Program-made: the position numbers and the translations under genes
Notes under the pieces: generated by a model
Databases searched by the model: none
Told to the model about the DNA's origin: nothing
The model's input: only the letters and a program-made list of their open reading frames with translations
NCBI GenBank assembly: GCA_003151595.1
Contig: PLXW01000077.1
Coordinates: 1 to 64,000, forward strand
DNA length: 64,000 nucleotides
Direction: 5' to 3'
Source: Myxococcales bacterium
Lineage (GTDB): Bacteria > Myxococcota > Polyangia > Polyangiales > Polyangiaceae
Part shown: in pieces, positions 33,820 to 41,160 of the stretch
Numbering within the stretch: the first letter of the stretch is position 1
Layout of the letters: each line of letters starts with the position of its first letter

Positions 33820-34544
33820 GTCCCGAAGACACCGCGCGCTACCAGCGAAAGGCTGCCGTCGTCGTGGCGGCATGGCAGCGAGTCCTCAGTGAAGCGCCGA
33901 CGCGTCACGCGCTCATCCTCGCGATGGGCGTCGCCGACTTCGAGACGCGCCTCGGCGATGCCGGCGGCACCTGGCGCGGCGAACACAATTGGGGCGCGAT
34001 CCACAAGCGCGCCGTCACCTCCGACGAGCTCGCGATCCTCCTCGGCCACGGGGTCTATCCGACGGGCGACGACGCGCTCCGCACCGCGCGCGGCCTCCTC
34101 ACCGCGGGTCCGAACGAGGCGCTGCACATCGACAAGAGCGCGATCGGTCCGTACTTCGCTTGGTTCTGGGCGTTCGACAACGATGTCGACGGCGCCGCGA
34201 AGTACCTGGAGATCCTCGTTCGGAACCGGACGCCGGTTCGCGCGATCCTCGACACGGCGTCACCGACCGAGCTCGCAGCGGCGCTCTACGTCACACGGTA
34301 CTTCGAAGGTACGAGCAAGGATGCGCGGCAGAACATTCGCGCATACGCGGCTCGCGTCGAGGAGCACGTCGCGCGGATCGAGAGCGCGCTCTTGGGCTGG
34401 CCGGCATCGTCGCCTCTTCCCGCGAGCGCGGTGAGTGCGAACGACCCTCCCGTCACCGAGTCGCGCCGGGGCGGCTCGGGATGGTGGATCGCGGCGGTCG
34501 GATTTGTCGGGCTGGGAGCGTTCTTCCTGGGGAGGCGACCGTGA
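33816..34544 (+). CDS. Putative peptidoglycan hydrolase with C-terminal membrane anchor
   Basis: A 242-residue protein whose ATG overlaps the previous stop. The N-terminal 150 residues resemble muramidase/glucosaminidase-like lysozyme folds: ALILAMGVADFETRLGDAGG with a candidate catalytic Glu43, GEHNWGAIHK (N58-W59-G60), and an aromatic segment FAWFWAFDNDVDGAAKYLEI. A Ser/Pro linker leads to one C-terminal transmembrane helix (WWIAAVGFVGLGAFFLGRRP, about 223-242). Exposure of the enzyme outside the membrane would need tail-anchored insertion, or the protein may sit in a particle membrane. The call is by motif and context. Confidence 0.6.
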   Translation: MSPEDTARYQRKAAVVVAAWQRVLSEAPTRHALILAMGVADFETRLGDAGGTWRGEHNWGAIHKRAVTSDELAILLGHGVYPTGDDALRTARGLLTAGPNEALHIDKSAIGPYFAWFWAFDNDVDGAAKYLEILVRNRTPVRAILDTASPTELAAALYVTRYFEGTSKDARQNIRAYAARVEEHVARIESALLGWPASSPLPASAVSANDPPVTESRRGGSGWWIAAVGFVGLGAFFLGRRP

Positions 34545-34762
34545 GAGCGCGGTTCCTCGAAGCCCTCTCTCAACCGATCGAAGACCTCAAGGTCGCCGCC
34601 GATCGTCTGGAGCGCTTTCACAAACCTGTCGGGGTCCTGCGCGCGATCGAAGCCAAAGCGGACATGGCGGAGCGTGCACTCGAAACCGTGTCACTCGGTC
34701 TCGCGCTCGTCGAGCTCTACGCCCGCGCGGGCGAGCCGGAGGGCGGGGAGGGGGAGTCGTGA
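34541..34762 (+). CDS. Small helical protein of unknown function
   Basis: A 73-residue protein starting at GTG 34541 in a GTGA overlap with the hydrolase gene. It is almost all helix (FLEALSQPIEDLKVAADRLE, IEAKADMAERALETVSLGLA) with an acidic Gly/Glu tail, and the heptad pattern suggests a coiled-coil dimer. Its stop overlaps the next start. It could be a chaperone-like or assembly factor for its neighbours. No family recognised. Confidence 0.55.
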   Translation: MRARFLEALSQPIEDLKVAADRLERFHKPVGVLRAIEAKADMAERALETVSLGLALVELYARAGEPEGGEGES

Positions 34763-35175
34763 GTTCGTGTGAAGCCTTCCTTCAATTCGTCACGCCGAGC
34801 GACGTGCGCTCTCTGAAGGGACGACTCGACCCGTTCGTCGTCGCGCTCGACGCCGCTGTGTCGCAGTGCCCGAAGATCGATTCCTCCACACGCGCCGCGT
34901 GGACGGCGTTCTCAAAGTCGTGGCGCGACTACCTGAACGCCGAGGATCACTTCCTCACGGCCGGCGCCGAGTTCAACGCGGGGTGCGACTTCCAGGCGGC
35001 CATCGCGGGGTGGCAGCGGACGATCGGGGCACTGGCGTGCGGAGTACCGGGGCCGTCGCTGCCCGACCCGCGCGCGCCCGGTGGCGACACGGCGACGACG
35101 AGCACTGTGCGCACCGTTGCAATTGCCGCCGGCGTCATCGCCGCCGCTCTGGTGGTGAGGAGCGTCGTCCGATGA
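34759..35175 (+). CDS. Helical protein with C-terminal membrane anchor
   Basis: A 138-residue protein starting at GTG 34759 (GTGA overlap). It has a helical N-terminal domain with three cysteines spread over about 100 residues, a Pro/Gly/Thr linker (about 98-115) and one C-terminal transmembrane helix ending in a short basic tail (TVRTVAIAAGVIAAALVVRS). This is the same tail-anchor design as the hydrolase two genes upstream. No family recognised. Confidence 0.55.
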   Translation: MSSCEAFLQFVTPSDVRSLKGRLDPFVVALDAAVSQCPKIDSSTRAAWTAFSKSWRDYLNAEDHFLTAGAEFNAGCDFQAAIAGWQRTIGALACGVPGPSLPDPRAPGGDTATTSTVRTVAIAAGVIAAALVVRSVVR

Positions 35176-36101
35176 ATACTGCGCTCCTCCCCGATCACAT
35201 CGACCTCGGCGACTGGCTCCGAAACCAGGCGCGCGAGGGGTGCGTGCGGATTCAGCTTCGCCAACGCATCCAAGAAGTCGAACAGCAGGTCCGCGAATGG
35301 CTGCTCGATCCCACGACCGACACCGATGCTCTCGCGGAAATCATCCGCGCCAAGATGAACGACGAAGCTCGGCAGCTTCGCGGCCCCACGCTCTTCGGGC
35401 TCTTCTCCTTCCAGCCAAACCGCACGATGCACCACGATCGGGTGACGCGGCGGATCGACGGAATGGGCGGGCACTCCGATGCGCTGATCGGTGAGACAGA
35501 GGCGGCGGACTCACGCGGCATCGTCTCGCAGATGATGCGGCACAACGAAGCGTCGGCGCGGATTGCGCTCGGCCAAACACTCGAAATCGTCGAGCACTAC
35601 AAGTCGATCACGAAGGCATCCGGCGAGCGCGTCACAGCGCTCGAAGAGAAGCAGATGCAGGTCATCGATCTCTTCGAGAAGCTCATCTCTCTTCAGCACG
35701 AGCGGGATCTCGAAATGATCCGCGAGCGACGGAGCGACAAGAAGCACGACTTCGTGCGCGAGAAGCTCGACATGCTCACGCCGGTTCTCATGTCGAAGGT
35801 GCTCGGCGCGGGCCAGGCGAAGGGGACCGGGAGCCCGATGGGGGAGGAACTCCTTCGGCAGTTCCTCAAGTCGCTCAGTCCCGATCAGTACCGCGCGATC
35901 TGGTCGGCGCTCTCACCCGAGCAGGCCGTGACGATGATCGAGCTCTACGACCGCTACGGCTCACAGGAGCTCGCGCGCGAGAAGAGCGCGAACGGAACGG
36001 GCCCGAGCGCTCCGCAGCCGCAGCCGCCGGAAGAAGCGAACGAATCGAACGCGCCCGCCGCGGACGGCGAGGCGCCCATGAAGGAAGAGAAGGACAAATG
36101 A
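35172..36101 (+). CDS. Helical protein carrying the REGC/FGLF domain shared with the 36364 protein
   Basis: A 309-residue protein starting at ATG 35172 (ATGA overlap). Residues about 12-95 form a recognisable module: DWLRNQAREGCVRIQL, a middle helix, then LRGPTLFGLFSFQPN and HHDRVTRRID. The following coiled coil (SARIALGQTLEIVEHYKSIT) is also matched in the C-terminal half of the 36364 protein, so the two genes share a domain. Residues about 200-275 are helical (SPDQYRAIWSALSPEQAVTM), and the C-terminus is acidic and disordered. No family name known to me. Confidence 0.6.
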   Translation: MNTALLPDHIDLGDWLRNQAREGCVRIQLRQRIQEVEQQVREWLLDPTTDTDALAEIIRAKMNDEARQLRGPTLFGLFSFQPNRTMHHDRVTRRIDGMGGHSDALIGETEAADSRGIVSQMMRHNEASARIALGQTLEIVEHYKSITKASGERVTALEEKQMQVIDLFEKLISLQHERDLEMIRERRSDKKHDFVREKLDMLTPVLMSKVLGAGQAKGTGSPMGEELLRQFLKSLSPDQYRAIWSALSPEQAVTMIELYDRYGSQELAREKSANGTGPSAPQPQPPEEANESNAPAADGEAPMKEEKDK

Positions 36102-36367
36102 ATCCGAAGTCGAAGAAGGTTCTCGCGGAGCAAGGGTCGCAGGTCACGCAGGCGTTGAAGTGGGTCGGAGAGGCGATCTTCGGCGACACCGACGACGTCC
36201 TCGACGACATGGCGGCCAAGAGCGAGGCGAAGGCGCCGCCACGGCGCGAGCTCCCCAAGCCGCGCGTCGCAGTGACCGCGCGTCCTGTGTCGATCAAGCC
36301 CGCCCCGAAGACGCTTCCCGAGGTGATCGATGTCGAGGCCTTCCTCGATGACGAGGACGACGAATGA
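36098..36367 (+). CDS. Small acidic-tailed protein of unknown function
   Basis: An 89-residue protein in an ATGA overlap on both sides. A short N-terminal helix (SQVTQALKWVGEAIFGDTDD) is followed by a Pro/Lys-rich extended segment and an acidic end (VEAFLDDEDDE). It looks like a linker or adaptor peptide. No family recognised. Confidence 0.5.
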   Translation: MNPKSKKVLAEQGSQVTQALKWVGEAIFGDTDDVLDDMAAKSEAKAPPRRELPKPRVAVTARPVSIKPAPKTLPEVIDVEAFLDDEDDE

Positions 36368-37524
36368 ACGCCAAGGCCAGCTCCGACGGGAGCATCGAGT
36401 CGGACGTCGACCGCGCGCAGCGCGAGACGTCGCACGCGAAGCTTCGGCTCCTGCGAGTGCAGCTTCGCGCCGCGAACGTCGCGAGGGGGAACGCCGTCAC
36501 GGAGATGCGTATGTGGTGCCGCGCGGCGCGTCGTCTCGCGCATGAGCGCGATCGGCTGCGCGCCTTCGTGGCGCTCGTCGCCGACACCGATGGTGCGCGG
36601 CAAGCGGCACGCGAAGCGCTCCTCGCCCGCAAGGAGCTGATCGAGCGAGCCTCCGATGACCTCTACGAGCGGGCGCGCGCCGAATTGGCCTCCGAATGGA
36701 TGTACAAAGAGCAGCTCCAACGGCTCGAACGGGATCATCGTCAGCAACGTCGCCATGTGGCCGACGGAGTCGGAGCCTCTCGCCGCGACGAATCGGACGA
36801 TGACGTGCGGGCGAGCGTACCTGCGAAGCTCGTGCCCTTCTTCGAGCAGGTGAGAGGGGAGCTTTGTGGTTCCACGGGAGAGTCCCGGACCGAGGCGTTC
36901 CTCCGTTTCTCGGAGGCGCATCCCGAGCGCGTGCTCGCGTCCATCGACGGCTCCTTCGATGCGCGCATCGCGGATCTCGAGGCTCGCTCGAAGGAGATCA
37001 CGACCGCGCTCCGTCGGCGCGATCGAACCACCCAGGAGTGGGAGAACGCCAACTGGATACGTTCCGCGCTGCGTGAAGGGTGCTCGCGTCTGAGGTTGGT
37101 CCAAAAACTGGCCGGCGATCCCGGCGCCGAGATCTTGATCCACGAGTGGCCCCTTGCGAACGACGGCGACGTCGACGTGATCGTCGACGCGCTCTCTCGA
37201 AAGGGAAGACTCCGCGAGCCCGGCCTCTACGGACTGTTCGTCTATCGGCCGGGCCAACGAATCCATTCCGATCGAAAGACCCTGCGTGTCGACGCCGCCT
37301 CGCCTCGACGAGCGGCCCCGATGCGTTCACGCGGTCGGCCATTCAGTCTCGCCAGAGCGCTACGCTACGCCGAGGCTAACGCGAAGGTCACGGTCGAGCA
37401 GTCGATCGCGCTCATCGAGACGTACCGAGAGATCATTCAGGAACGTGACGCGCGGATCGCGGTGCTCGAACGGCGGCACCTCCACGTGGTTCCAAGTCCG
37501 AGTGACGGCGAGAAGAAGCCGTGA
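36364..37524 (+). CDS. Paralogue 1: coiled-coil/EAFL protein fused to the REGC/FGLF domain
   Basis: A 386-residue protein. Residues 15-140 are a basic, Arg-rich coiled coil. Residues about 141-205 hold the domain shared by four genes here: SDDDVRASVPAKLVPFFEQV then SRTEAFLRFSEAHPERVLAS. From about 235 the sequence matches the 35172 protein: NWIRSALREGCSRLRLVQKL, LREPGLYGLFVYRPGQ, HSDRKTLRVD and a final coil (TVEQSIALIETYREIIQERD). It is therefore a fusion of two modules that both exist separately in the operon. It overlaps its neighbours by four bases at both ends. Function unknown. Confidence 0.65.
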   Translation: MNAKASSDGSIESDVDRAQRETSHAKLRLLRVQLRAANVARGNAVTEMRMWCRAARRLAHERDRLRAFVALVADTDGARQAAREALLARKELIERASDDLYERARAELASEWMYKEQLQRLERDHRQQRRHVADGVGASRRDESDDDVRASVPAKLVPFFEQVRGELCGSTGESRTEAFLRFSEAHPERVLASIDGSFDARIADLEARSKEITTALRRRDRTTQEWENANWIRSALREGCSRLRLVQKLAGDPGAEILIHEWPLANDGDVDVIVDALSRKGRLREPGLYGLFVYRPGQRIHSDRKTLRVDAASPRRAAPMRSRGRPFSLARALRYAEANAKVTVEQSIALIETYREIIQERDARIAVLERRHLHVVPSPSDGEKKP

Positions 37525-38249
37525 CTCGCGCGACGAAACACGAGGACCGCGACGCGCGGCGCGCTCGTACCGCGTTGAAGCGCGACATCGAGCGCGATCA
37601 CCGAAAGAAGGCGCACGGCAAGCTCATGTCGCTGCGCGAGCAGCTTCGCGCCGCGCGGCTCGCGCGACGCAATGCACTCGGCGACGTTACGTCCAAGTGC
37701 CGCACCGAGCGGCTCGCCGTTCGGGAGCGCACGCGTATGGAGCGCCTGCGCGCGCTCGAAGCACTTCGATTGGCGCTCCACGCCGAGCGCCAGGCTGCGC
37801 GCGACGCGTGCTCGCTCCGTAAGGACGAGGCGAAGAAGGCGACGAGCGACGCGATCGAGCGCGCCCGCGGCGAACTCCTCGCCGAGCGGACGTACCAGGA
37901 GGATCTCCGCCGCATCGAGCACGGCAATCGCGAACGCCGTCGCGGGGTGCACCGCGCGTCAGCTTCGGAACGCCGCGCTGAATCCGACGACGAGGTGCGC
38001 GCGAATGTGCCGATGGAACTCGTCGCGCTCTTCGAGAAGGTCAGGCGCGGTATTCGCGCGACGGCGCGCGAGTCGAGGACCGAAGCGTTCTTGAAGTACG
38101 CCGAAGAGCACGCCGATGAGGTGCTCAGCGCCATCGACGACCAGACGGACGCCGTCATCCGCGACCTCGAACGCCAGGAGCGCGAGGCCGCGCGTCACTA
38201 CCGCCGTCGCACATTCACCACCGCGGAGGTCGCGGGGGTGCCGTTCTGA
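37521..38249 (+). CDS. Paralogue 2: minimal coiled-coil/EAFL protein
   Basis: The 242-residue protein is the shortest member of the four-gene family. Residues about 10-150 are an Arg/Ala/Glu-rich coiled coil with strongly basic first half. Residues about 153-220 carry the shared domain (SDDEVRANVPMELVALFEKV, SRTEAFLKYAEEHADEVLSA). It ends soon after with the basic strand YRRRTFTTAEVAGVPF, so it has no C-terminal effector-like module. It probably represents the ancestral form. It may bind nucleic acid through the basic coil; that is inferred from charge only. Confidence 0.65.
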   Translation: MTRATKHEDRDARRARTALKRDIERDHRKKAHGKLMSLREQLRAARLARRNALGDVTSKCRTERLAVRERTRMERLRALEALRLALHAERQAARDACSLRKDEAKKATSDAIERARGELLAERTYQEDLRRIEHGNRERRRGVHRASASERRAESDDEVRANVPMELVALFEKVRRGIRATARESRTEAFLKYAEEHADEVLSAIDDQTDAVIRDLERQEREAARHYRRRTFTTAEVAGVPF

Positions 38250-38266
38250 AGAAAGGAAGAAAGACC

Positions 38267-38593
38267 ATGAAGAAGCAATCCCATCATCACTATCCGAAGA
38301 CGCTCATCGACCTTCAGCACTTGGAAGGGGGCATCTACGGCAATCTGACGTTCGTAGCCCTCGATCACGAGAGACTCGAAATTCGGCTCGGTAGCGACTT
38401 CGTTCAGGTGTCCCCGGATGTCGCGTCGGACATCGCCGAAGCGTGCGCGCGCTTTGCGGGAGGACCCTCCCCGGAGCTCGTCGTCGAGGTCGAGGAGGAA
38501 GAAGAGGAGCGGGACGTCGTCGTCGAAGTCGAGCGCGCCGAGCCAAGGCTCGCGCGGGCGCGGCGGCCCGCTCGTCGGCGTGCGGGAGTGTGA
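38267..38593 (+). CDS. Small protein of unknown function with charged tail
   Basis: A 108-residue protein with Shine-Dalgarno GAAAGGAAGAAAG before ATG 38267. Residues 1-65 look like a small alpha/beta domain (LIDLQHLEGGIYGNLTFVAL, then RLEIRLGSDFVQVSPDVASD). The tail is a Glu run followed by an Arg/Pro-rich end (ARRPARRRAGV). No family recognised. Confidence 0.5.
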   Translation: MKKQSHHHYPKTLIDLQHLEGGIYGNLTFVALDHERLEIRLGSDFVQVSPDVASDIAEACARFAGGPSPELVVEVEEEEEERDVVVEVERAEPRLARARRPARRRAGV

Positions 38594-38618
38594 GGCGTGG
38601 CGCGGAAAGGAGTGAATC

Positions 38619-39692
38619 GTGAAGACGATCGGACCAATGCCAGCTTCCTCGACGGCGGACGGCGCCCGACGCACCCTCGGCGACGCACTCATTCTCGCCG
38701 GAGGGGTCGCGAAGGGAGCCTTTGCCGCAGGCGCGGTCTGCGCGCTCGCGGAGAGCACGCCACTTCGCGTGAGACGCATCGTCGCCACGAGCGCCGGGGC
38801 CCTCTCCGCCGTCTTCCTCGCTTCCGCGATTCGAGACGGACGCGAGCTCGCTGTCGCGGCGGCGGAGCTCGTGGCTTTGTGGCGATCGAAGGCGACTATC
38901 GCGGGAGCCTTCGAGCTGAGTGCGGGCGGCATCGCCTCGCGAACGGGGTTCTCGACGAGCCGCAAGCTCCTCGCCCTCATGCGTCAGTACGTTCGCCCCT
39001 CGCGTGGACGGCGTCCCGTCGAGCTTCGACTCGTCGTGACCAACGCGCGCGGCACGAGTACGCATGTGGGCGATCGCGCCGCGACGACGTTCGAGCACGT
39101 CGTTCGATTCAATGGCACGGCGTTCGATTCCGAAGAGGGGCTCGAACGTGTCTTTCGGGCCGCCTGCGCTTCCGCGGCGTTCCCGATCGCCTTCCAACCC
39201 GTCGACGTACGAATCGGGGCCGTCGACTCCCCCTGCTTTGATGGAGGGCTCGTCGACAATGCGCCGATCAAGCTCGCGGTCGACGATCCGTACGTCTCAC
39301 GCGTCTTTCTGATCGCGCCTTACCCATTGCAGTACGACCCGCCCGCCGAGTTTCGTGGGGGGCCACTCCTCCTGCATCTCGCCGACGTTCTGGTGCAGGA
39401 GCGGCTCTATCGCGATCTGCGCGAGGCATACGCGACGAACGACGCGCTAATGCGCATCGCCGCGCTTGTCCCCGATCCGCGCGCGCGCGCCGTCCTGCTC
39501 GACGCGATCGGGTGGCGCGGGCGTCGGCCGATTGAGATCGTCGAGCTCCGTCCGCAGAGCGCACTCGCCGGCAATGCATTCGACGGGCTCTTTCGAGCGT
39601 CACTCCGCGACGCGTACATCGAGGCCGGAGCGGAAGCCGCGCATTCGTGGATTGACGAAGAGCATCGAGCGCTCGCGCGGAGCACTGGATGA
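38619..39692 (+). CDS. Patatin-like phospholipase
   Basis: A 357-residue protein. Patatin landmarks are the oxyanion loop GGVAKGAFAAGA (28-39), the nucleophile elbow IVATSAGALS with S58 (first Gly of GxSxG replaced by Ala), and the catalytic aspartate in CFDGGLVDNAP (about 208). Patatins hydrolyse phospholipid acyl chains and are used by bacteria and secretion effectors to attack membranes. No signal peptide is visible. It sits between particle-like and polyvalent-protein genes in the operon, so membrane breaching during entry or exit is a plausible role. Alternative: lipid remodelling in the host cell. Confidence 0.85.
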   Translation: MKTIGPMPASSTADGARRTLGDALILAGGVAKGAFAAGAVCALAESTPLRVRRIVATSAGALSAVFLASAIRDGRELAVAAAELVALWRSKATIAGAFELSAGGIASRTGFSTSRKLLALMRQYVRPSRGRRPVELRLVVTNARGTSTHVGDRAATTFEHVVRFNGTAFDSEEGLERVFRAACASAAFPIAFQPVDVRIGAVDSPCFDGGLVDNAPIKLAVDDPYVSRVFLIAPYPLQYDPPAEFRGGPLLLHLADVLVQERLYRDLREAYATNDALMRIAALVPDPRARAVLLDAIGWRGRRPIEIVELRPQSALAGNAFDGLFRASLRDAYIEAGAEAAHSWIDEEHRALARSTG

Positions 39693-39735
39693 GCAACACG
39701 GCGCCTGCGCGTCGGGAAAGAACTGGAGAAAGGTC

Positions 39736-39948
39736 ATGAATGAAGTACCGGACAAATCAGCCATCAGTCAGATCGTCGAAGAGGCCGCGGACCTAGCGGC
39801 AAGGGCACTCGGGTGCTGCCTCGCTCAAGCGATCGAGTCGTACGTGCCGCGGCGCTACGCGGACGGAATGAAGGTGCGGATGGCGCTGGAGCTCCTCGGC
39901 GCCGTCGAGTCTCGTTTCCCGCGCCCTCGCTACGTGACCGAGCATTGA
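39736..39948 (+). CDS. Small protein of unknown function
   Basis: A 70-residue protein with Shine-Dalgarno GAGAAAGG before ATG 39736. One alanine-rich helix with a Cys pair (AADLAARALGCCLAQAIESY) is followed by a short basic end. It ends 9 bases before paralogue 3. The longer upstream frame overlaps the patatin gene and is rejected. No family recognised. Confidence 0.5.
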   Translation: MNEVPDKSAISQIVEEAADLAARALGCCLAQAIESYVPRRYADGMKVRMALELLGAVESRFPRPRYVTEH

Positions 39949-39957
39949 GGGGGGGCC

Positions 39958-41160
39958 GTGTCGTCAGCGAAGCAGTCTGCCGAAGAGCGACGTGCGCGAC
40001 TGAGCGAAGCGCGCGCGAGGGTCACGTCGCTCCGTTCGCAGTTACGAGCGGCCCTCGCCGCCAAGAACGAGCGTCTCCGCGAGATCCGGCGAACGGTGCG
40101 CGCGGAGCGGTTGGCGCTCCGGGAGAGATTGCGCGCGAATCGGAAGCGGTTCCTGGAGGAGCTCCGCGAATGGGAGCGAGCGCAGCGTCACGAGGCCCGC
40201 GAGGCGTGGCACCGTCGGCTCGCCGAAGCGAAGGCGGAAGCGTCTGGCGAGATCGCGCGTGTGCGCGCGGAGATGGCCGCCGAGAGGGCGCACGCGAGCG
40301 ACGTGCGTCGCATTCAACGTGAGGCGCGCCAGCGCGCCGATGCGCAGGAGCACCACGAGCACTCGGACGAAGGCGTGCGCGCGCTCATCCCCCTGGAGCT
40401 CCTTCCGCTCTTCGAGCGTGTGAGGCAGTCGATCCACGCAGGGAAGAAGCTCTCTCGCGCCGAGGCGTTTCTTCGCCTCGCCGAGAAGCGGCCGGAGGAC
40501 GTGTTCCAGATCATCGAGCCGCACATCGAGCGGATGGTTCGCGACACGATCTTGGAGCTCGCGCGCGCGCGCCGGGCGTCACGCTCGTGTGGCTGCGCGC
40601 ACCTTCCCGCGTCGCCCAAACCCGCAAACGGCAACGCCCTCGCCGGCGGGGGACCATTGCCCGAGGAGGTCTCGCGCATTCGTGCCCTGGAGAGTCGACG
40701 ACGGGAAGCGTCGAAAGGCGAGGGGCTCGACACGACCGCGATCGCGAAGGCGATCCGCGAGGACATTCGAGACGCGGTCCGCGCAGGCGAGCTGCCGAGA
40801 GCGACCTATAGCGTCCGAACGAGCAAGTACTCGATGGGCTCGTCCATCACCGTCGAGGTTTCGAAGCTGCCGTTTCGAACGATCAACGCGGCAGCGTATC
40901 GCGTCGATCCGGGCGCGAACTGGGCAACGTTCGACAGCGCGAACTTCCGAAGTCGGTTCACCGAGGAGGCCCAGGCCGTCGAGCGGAAACTCGAAGGTAT
41001 CGTCGGTGCCTATCACTGGGATCGCTCCGACCCGGAGACGGACTACTACAACGAGAGGTTCCATCGAGACATCCGCATCACAGAGGACAAGAGCGAGTGG
41101 AAGCGAATGGAGGCGGCGAAGGTGGCCGCCGCGCGTCAGTCCGAGGGGGCGCGAGTCTGA
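39958..41160 (+). CDS. Paralogue 3: coiled-coil/EAFL protein fused to an LPD29-like domain
   Basis: A 400-residue protein starting at GTG 39958 after a G-rich Shine-Dalgarno sequence. Residues 1-135 are a basic coiled coil and about 138-205 the shared domain (SDEGVRALIPLELLPLFERV, SRAEAFLRLAEKRPEDVFQI). After a Cys-containing linker (RSCGCAHLP) comes a module at about 250-345 with DTTAIAKAIREDIRDAV and ATYSVRTSKYSMGSSITVEV. I recognise this as a large polyvalent protein-associated domain of the LPD29 type. Such domains occur in proteins that phages and conjugative elements carry into new hosts along with DNA. The stop directly abuts paralogue 4. Confidence 0.7.
   Translation: MSSAKQSAEERRARLSEARARVTSLRSQLRAALAAKNERLREIRRTVRAERLALRERLRANRKRFLEELREWERAQRHEAREAWHRRLAEAKAEASGEIARVRAEMAAERAHASDVRRIQREARQRADAQEHHEHSDEGVRALIPLELLPLFERVRQSIHAGKKLSRAEAFLRLAEKRPEDVFQIIEPHIERMVRDTILELARARRASRSCGCAHLPASPKPANGNALAGGGPLPEEVSRIRALESRRREASKGEGLDTTAIAKAIREDIRDAVRAGELPRATYSVRTSKYSMGSSITVEVSKLPFRTINAAAYRVDPGANWATFDSANFRSRFTEEAQAVERKLEGIVGAYHWDRSDPETDYYNERFHRDIRITEDKSEWKRMEAAKVAAARQSEGARV

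Noticed and set aside
35875..37266. 463-residue minus-strand frame
   Set aside because: It is antisense to the 35172 and 36364 genes, whose shared domain proves the plus-strand reading.
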